Shown here one piece after another: positions 58,364-64,000 of a DNA stretch of 64,000 bases (positions within the stretch are counted from its first letter, which is position 1; each line of letters begins with the position of its first letter). Both the position numbers and the translations under genes were made by a program. This stretch comes from Sceloporus undulatus (Eukaryota > Chordata > Lepidosauria > Squamata > Phrynosomatidae): NCBI RefSeq assembly GCF_019175285.1, contig NC_056527.1, positions 115,647,437 through 115,711,436 of the forward strand, written 5' to 3'. Under the pieces are notes generated by a model. It had not been told where the DNA came from and did no database searches. It saw only the letters and a list, made by a program, of their open reading frames with translations.

Positions 58364-61300
58364 TCACAAGTTGTCATAATCATCGTCATCCTCGTGCTTC
58401 CTTTTCAACGCATTTGACTCGCCAGATGCACCCTGCGACTGCACCATGTTGGTGGTGATGAGGATGTTTTTGGATCCAATCAAGGATGGGTTGATCAGCA
58501 CGTTCTGAACTGTCGGAGTGGTGGGAGTTGCTGGGAGGAAAAGAGAAGGGATGAGGGGAAGAAAGAGTTGATTCTGACTTTATACTGTAGCACAAGACTT
58601 GGAATCACAGAAGCAAAGCGGTGGAAGGGACTGTGAGGGTCATCTGTTCCAACCCCTTGCCATGCTGGAGTTCACAACTAGCCTTTCCCGAAAGATGGTC
58701 ATCCAACCTCTGTCTAAACACCTCCAAAGAAGGAGCGTCCCCCACCCTCTGAGGCAGTCTAAGGATTTTCCTTCTGTCAGCTTTCTTCACTGTTGAGTTT
58801 TACAATCTCATCAATATTAAAAAGGAAGCCAGCTGAGCTCTTTTTAGCGTTATATCTAAAGAAATGAACCAGCTTTAGAACACAAATACAGCTGGCCCTC
58901 CTTATCTACAGATTTTTTTATGCATGGATTCAAGTATCCACAGCATGAAAATATATTTTTTTTAAAGTATAAATTCCAAATAGCAAACCTTGATTTTGCC
59001 ATTTTATATAAGGGACACCATATTGCTCTGTCACTGTATTTAATGTGATTTGAGCATCCATGGATTTTATTATCCACGGGGGATCTTCAATCCAAACCCC
59101 AGGGGAAGAGAACCATTCAGTCTATTTTTCTCTCAAAGGACTTGGTGATACATGATGATGATCTGGAGTAAAATGAAAACAGTCCTCCAATACTCTTTCA
59201 CACACTGCCACAAGGTAGCAGCTTGGAAAATGTTTTGGACTGCAACTCTCAGTGGGAAGTAGCTGGCTGGGAGTGATGCTGAGTCCTGTCATCTCCTTAC
59301 AAAAAGGAAATTTCCCAACCTCCAACTCTTCACCTTCACAGCCTAGCAATCAGTGCAGCTCTTTGATTTGAGAAGACTGATGTCTCACAGTCTAACTTGG
59401 ACATACCTGACTTTACCGACGTTTGAGATGTGGGGATCTGTACTGTGAATCTTTGACCTGTCAGAGAAACAGGAGTCCCGACTTTTGCCGATACCGACAC
59501 TGCCTGTGCCGAAGGGGTTCCTGAAATTCATACCATTCATGTTTAGTGTTAAAATTTACATTAGAGTCGCATGGAGCATAGCAGAAGGACAGAAAAGAAT
59601 TCATTAAGTGCACACCCAAAACCACTTGAAATACCTTTCTGTCAAAAAGAGTGGATGTATAAAGAACTAGGGACAGTCCTTTGCATCAACCTAAGGAAAA
59701 CTGGTAGAACAGTTCAATTTCTAGACTACCAGTTCCTGAATCCTCTACCCAGCCAGATATGGTCCAAAACAGGAGGTTTTCCAAGCTCTGCAAGTGGCTG
59801 CCATTACTAACGGACGTCTTGGGGGCAACCCCAAATATAACTAGAACAAACTCCATTAACTTGCCTAAAGTGGGTGTGCTGGGACGGCTAGTGACAGCCC
59901 CGACACTGAGCCGTGGCACAGTTATCCTTCCAGCAGAGGAAGATACCTGGAAAGAAGGAACATTCCAGAAATATCCCATTATTATTATCAGCATTATTAT
60001 CATTGTTATAATCATCATTATTGTTAGCTTTTATTTATACAGTACTTTTAGCATATGTGGCACTTTAAAAGTAAAACAATAACAAAAAACAGCCCTGCCA
60101 ATCTAAAACAAACAAACAAACAAACAAACACACTAAAAAGGAGTAATACAAATACAAAACTATGGAATACAACTGTAAAACAAATAATCCAGATAGAAAT
60201 ACAAAGAAATTAAATGTAATAAAATTATAAGGCAAGCTAACGAATAGAGATAAACAAAACATAAAAGAGTATAAAACATAATAAACAGTATTTACATTCA
60301 TTCAACAATACTGGGCTGTGTGTGTGTGTGTGTGTGACAGAGAGAGAGAGAGAATAAAGAACACAAGAGTGCAAAGACAGATACTTGCTGTGGAAGATAA
60401 TCCATTATTCTGTACTACAGAACTGAACTGCATTTGGAAGAGGCAGGCATGGAATACTTGGACATCACTACTTGTAAATGCAACAGTTTTCCATCATTCC
60501 AGCATTATTAACATTCAGAAGTGTTACCTTTTGGATTACAACCACCTGTATTTACCCCCCCCCCCAGCCAGTATGGTGGGGTTATGGGAACTGTAATCCA
60601 AAATGTGTATTGTCTTGGCTGTAGACAATAGACAAATTAACTTAACAGGCTAGAATAAACTCCCCACTCCTGCGCAAAGATTGTTTGGATTTTGGATCTC
60701 TGCGCCAGTTTTTCTGTAATGTTGTGCTAAGAACAACAAGACAAGACAAGAGTTGAACAGGACAACCTTTTGACCAAATCAAGACAGTAAGAAGATGAAG
60801 TCAGTTCTTTATGTCAACTGTTGGTTCACCTGAGTTACTATCCCTGCTGACAAAAGTGAACATTCTTACCTTTTTCTGTAAGGACTTCAGCCTATAATTT
60901 GGTGCTGTAAGGCAGTATCGGTCTGGTGGCAACCTTGGTCCAGAGTATGGTTTAATCAGAGGCAAAGGTGTTTGGTTTTTCTGTCTTGCAATATCTAGCA
61001 AAAACTTTTCCCAAAGAAAAAAGACAACTGATTAATTAGCAACTCTTCTTTCCAAACCCTTGTCTAACAATGCCCTTCTAAGTACTAACACACAGTCAGA
61101 ATGTTTCATCGTTCCTCTTTCTCTCTCTGTCTACTACACTTATTCCTTACCCTGTCATTCCTCCAAACCTGCTTAAAAGCAGGAGCCTGTCCAGATTGTC
61201 AGCTCCTCTGGACAGAGACCTATCTTTTCGGTTCATGAATCCTTTACAAAGAGCTGTTTTCAGAGATGGCCCTTTATAAATCCCAATAATTCTTCCCTTT

Positions 61301-63160
61301 CCTCCTTAATAACCAGAGCTTAGAAAAGTTACTTATTATCAATTGTTGGACTACAGCTTACAGATACTACCATCAGTGGCCTACAAGTCACAGACACTGG
61401 CTGAAGGTTCTAGGGCTTTGTTGTCCAAAAAAGAAGGACCATTTCCAAGATATGGAAAGTATCATTGTTTAAAAGGATCCAAACATACATCTCTGGGAGG
61501 AGGAGAGGTGAAGGACTGATCCGTACGGCACTGAATGGCCAATCTCACATCATCAGCATCCACACTGGACTTCTTGGCATGACTGGAATAGATTTTGGCA
61601 TCTTCTAAGATGGTCGTCACATACCCTTCAAAGAAACAAAACAGTCGGTTAGTTGTGCTGTCTGTTGAAGACACAGACCTCCAGAAAAGATAAGGACGTA
61701 TTTAGCTCTAAGAGAGGCACAGTTTAGCAGAGGAGTGGGTTGGTGCTTGCATGGCAGGGGCTTCCCTATTAATTCATTTCATTTATATCCCACCTTTCTC
61801 CTAAACTGTGACCTGGAGTGGCTTACAATATCCATTAAAACAAAACAGTTAAAACAATACGTGGGACAAAAGTTAAAACAGCATAAAACAACCAATCATT
61901 ATTATTATTAAGCTTTAATCCAATTAAAACATGCATTTTAAACAACTAAAAGTACACACAGCACATATCACACAGCACACCCATTGAACATCCTTCTACA
62001 TCAGCTAGGTGAAAGGTTGGAGGCTGCTCCAAATAGGAAGGGCTTTACCTGCTGGTGAAAAGAAAGCAGAGAAGGAGCCAAGTGAACTTTCCTGGGAAGG
62101 GATTTCCAGAACCTGGGAGCAACCACCAAGAAGGCCCCGGCTCCTCTGTCATCACCAAACAAGCCTGGGAAGAAAGCCTTTTCCCAAAGAGTGCAACAAC
62201 GGCCTACAATGACACATTTCTGACGACACATAATTTTGGTTTAGATTTTTTGCTAGTCTTGGGCTGACTCTGTATTTTATTCTGTTTTCTTCTGCTTAGC
62301 GGGATCAGCAGGTTGTGGGGGCAAATCAGCCCAAACCACCACCATTTGCTGTGGTGGAGCCACATTGTACCATTGCAGCAGTCTGGCTATGTTCAAGAGA
62401 TTTTTCACCCCAAAAAAGGAACTGAAAAAACCTGAGGGTTGTCCAAGAGCTTTGAGGGTCTCAGCCACAGCTTGACAAGACACACGAAAGGAGGTGGAGG
62501 TTATACTTTCTCTATCTTGAGTCTAGCACAAAGCCAGGGAATGTGAAAGCTGCTCACCTCCACATCCCATTAGCCCTAAGCAGGGATGGGGGGGGAGGGG
62601 TTGCTTTTTGGACTACAACTCTCAGAATCCCCTTTACGACCTATTGCATAAATATCCAGTCCTGGTGTACAGCACCAACCGTATTAATCTCAGTCTAAGC
62701 AAAGGGGACAGGGACACTGCTGCTGGAGGTCTAGGAAAGGAGGAGGCAGCCAAGGGAATCAGAAATGGGACAGAGATGAGGAACTGTGGGGCTCTCTGGA
62801 TGTGGATGGATTGCAACTTCCAGCAGCTTTGAAGTAACCAGCCATGTCTTCAATTTTAGGACCATGGTTTCTGAAGAACGCCATCTAAGTCTGGGCCCAA
62901 CAACTTCCAAGAAGAATGAACTTCCTCTGGCATCCTACTCTTTCATGAAACCTCCTCAATCCTCGGAGAACAAAGCACTGAGAAATGTCCCTTTTTAAGA
63001 CTCAGGCCCATTTAAGAGGAATCCAACCCGAAAGGAATCAAGGAGTTGCCCTCAGCACCCAATGTCTTTTTTAAGGTACAGTTGCTGTCAAGCATCCAAA
63101 CCTGCAATGAGGAGCTGGAGGGTGTGGGCTATGAATTACTGACAGCCAAATGCATCAACA

Positions 63161-63210
<50 letters not shown>

Positions 63211-63730
63211 TCTGGAAACCTTGCCCTATGAGGAATGACTGAGGGAGCTGAGGATGTTTAGCCTGGAGAAGAGAAGGCTAAGAGGTGATATGATAGCCCT
63301 GTTTAAATATTTGAAGGGATGTCATATTGAGGAGGGAGCAAGCTTGTTTTCTGCTGCTCCAGAGACTAGAACACGGAACAATGGATGCAAGCTCCAGGAA
63401 AAGAGATTCCAGCTCAACATTAGGAGGAACTTCCTGACAGTAAGGGCTGTTCGACAGGGGAACACACTCCTTCCTCAGAGTGTAGTGGAGTCTCCTTCCT
63501 TAGAGGTCTTTAAACAGAGGCTGATGGTATCTGTAGGGGATGCTTTGATTTGGATTTCCTGCATGGCAGAATGAACTGGATGGCCCTTGGGTCTCTTCCA
63601 ACTCTATGATTCTATGATTCTATATAAGAAAGGCCATAGCTAACTTACTGTATGCAAACTCCAGCATCTGGTTGATCACCCGCGGCTCATACTCAGTGAT
63701 GCCCATGTCCTTCAGGATCTGTGCCATCAC
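58364..63730 (-). CDS. TAF9: TAF9-family TFIID/SAGA subunit, first exon outside window
   Basis: H3-like histone-fold subunit that pairs with TAF6 in TFIID and SAGA. Exons on the minus strand: 63649-63730, 61489-61625, 60870-61004, 59865-59946, 59407-59520 and 58364-58530 (with stop). Phases join without a break and give 238 residues from [20 protein letters not shown]. The histone fold continues as [33 protein letters not shown]. The conserved [20 protein letters not shown] and [20 protein letters not shown] follow, then [20 protein letters not shown] and [15 protein letters not shown]. The end is [20 protein letters not shown] and an acidic [13 protein letters not shown]. About 25 N-terminal residues are missing, in an exon right of 64000. 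The intron after 59865 is GC-AG. The text is closer to human TAF9 in the tail, but the intron-rich structure and KIF4A linkage suit TAF9B (both on human X), so the paralogue name is open. Confidence 0.93.
58598..58800 (-). mobile_element. CR1 LINE 3' end
   Basis: The minus strand encodes [40 protein letters not shown], the last part of CR1 ORF2, and ends GTCCCTTCCACCGCTTTGCT, TCTGTGATTCC. It lies in the last intron of the TAF9-family gene. Confidence 0.85.
58889..59100 (+). mobile_element. Tigger/MER2-like MITE
   Basis: CAGCTGGCCCTCCTTATCTA follows a TA-like site, then GCATGGATTCAAGTATCCAC, and further CATCCATGGATTTTATTATC, CACGGGGGATCTT. Same family as 3546-3640, but with most of the body. 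The far right terminal repeat is not clear. Confidence 0.65.
59955..60345. repeat. (ATT)n, retroposon tail, AT-rich block and (TG)n in a TAF9 intron
   Basis: (ATTATT)n and a GCTTTTATTTATACAGTACT tail at 59980-60070, (AAAC)n at 60108-60132, and (TG)n/(GA)n at 60316-60352. A hAT-type palindromic core follows at 60528-60602. Confidence 0.6.
61770..62260 (-). mobile_element. L2 LINE, 3' coding end and tail
   Basis: The minus strand encodes [39 protein letters not shown], the L2 ORF2 C-terminus. The 3' tail lies at 61770-61860 (GCCACTCCAGGTCACAGTTT). It is in the first visible TAF9 intron. Confidence 0.75.
62600..63160. other. TAF9 intron, no gene seen
   Basis: A half hAT-type core at 62605-62640 (TTGGACTACAACTCTCAGAA). 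The rest is unrecognised. Confidence 0.4.
63164..63208. repeat. (AT)n microsatellite
   Basis: About 45 bp of pure (AT)n directly at the 5' end of the CR1 copy. Confidence 0.97.
63209..63625 (+). mobile_element. CR1 LINE 3' end with ATTCTATG repeats
   Basis: GGTCTGGAAACCTTGCCCTA, GGAGAAGAGAAGGCTAAGAG, AGGAGGAACTTCCTGACAGT and a terminal run TATGATTCTATGATTCTATA. One of the best-kept CR1 ends here. It ends 23 bases from the TAF9 exon at 63649. Confidence 0.92.
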
Positions 63731-64000
63731 CTGTCCATGGCAAAAGAGACAAGGAAAGGTTTGCGGATCCAGCAGTGCTTCCTCCTGGAGAGAAGGATGG
63801 GGTGGAGGAGGACGTGGGGTGCCCCAGATCTCCCTCAGTCCCCCGAGGGCTGCCAAAGCGGAAGAGTGAATGGGAGACAATGCAGCCACAGCCCTCTTGC
63901 GTGGGACCAAACTGGGCAGGTTCCAGGGCTGCCCAGGGCTCTGCCCCCCACAGGTCCCACACAAGCTGCCCTCTCTGGAGAGGAAAGCAGGGCCACGAGG
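63731..64000. other. TAF9 intron to window edge; no upstream exon found
   Basis: No sequence on the minus strand matches the expected TAF9 N-terminal exon (MESGK-like). Open frames here are read-through of the intron. Confidence 0.5.

Overview
The window is vertebrate nuclear DNA, most likely from a squamate reptile (lizard or snake). The genes have short exons with GT-AG introns. The repeats point the same way: tRNA-headed Sauria-type SINEs, CR1 LINE tails ending in ATTCTATG repeats, L2 and BovB/RTE LINE pieces, Penelope-like elements, hAT and Tigger-like MITEs, and long microsatellites. There are three 10-base runs of N (assembly gaps). No retrovirus-like, LTR or Polinton element was recognised, and no CRISPR array.

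Left part (1-10 kb): a replication-dependent histone and tRNA cluster. An H3.2-type gene runs off the left edge on the minus strand. An intact linker histone H1 gene lies on the plus strand, with an H1 box, a CCAAT box, a TATA box and a histone 3' stem-loop. Five tRNA genes (Asp-GTC, Ser-GCT, Phe-GAA, Gly-GCC, Gln-TTG) all lie on the minus strand. About 6 kb of repeat-rich DNA without host genes follows.

Middle part (16.3-55.3 kb): PDZD11 (minus, 5 coding exons, 144 residues) and KIF4A (plus, 30 coding exons, 1208 residues) are head to head, as in human. Between them lie an array of CCAAT boxes near the probable PDZD11 start, a hAT-derived 136-bp tandem array that carries a perfect TGACGTCA site in each of three units, and a KIF4A core promoter with a CDE-CHR tandem typical of G2/M genes. 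KIF4A is complete, with a kinesin motor, a long coiled coil, a cysteine-rich domain and a conserved C-terminal end.

Right part (55.3-64 kb): after the KIF4A poly(A) signal comes a block of SINE and CR1 copies. Then comes a TAF9-family gene on the minus strand, with six exons visible and its first exon beyond the right edge. One of its introns is GC-AG.

The genes do not form a pathway but share themes. Histones H3 and H1 and the chromokinesin KIF4A belong to chromatin assembly and mitosis and carry S-phase or G2/M promoter signatures. TAF9 is a histone-fold subunit of TFIID and SAGA. PDZD11 is a small PDZ scaffold protein.

The most interesting non-gene signals are the CRE-bearing tandem array in the PDZD11/KIF4A promoter region, an inverted duplication covering the KIF4A exon 16 splice acceptor, a nearly perfect 219-bp palindrome in a PDZD11 intron, a miRNA-precursor-like hairpin in KIF4A intron 14, and repeated hammerhead-ribozyme-like motifs in Penelope-like fragments. 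All calls come from reading the sequence by eye. No alignment or database search was run.
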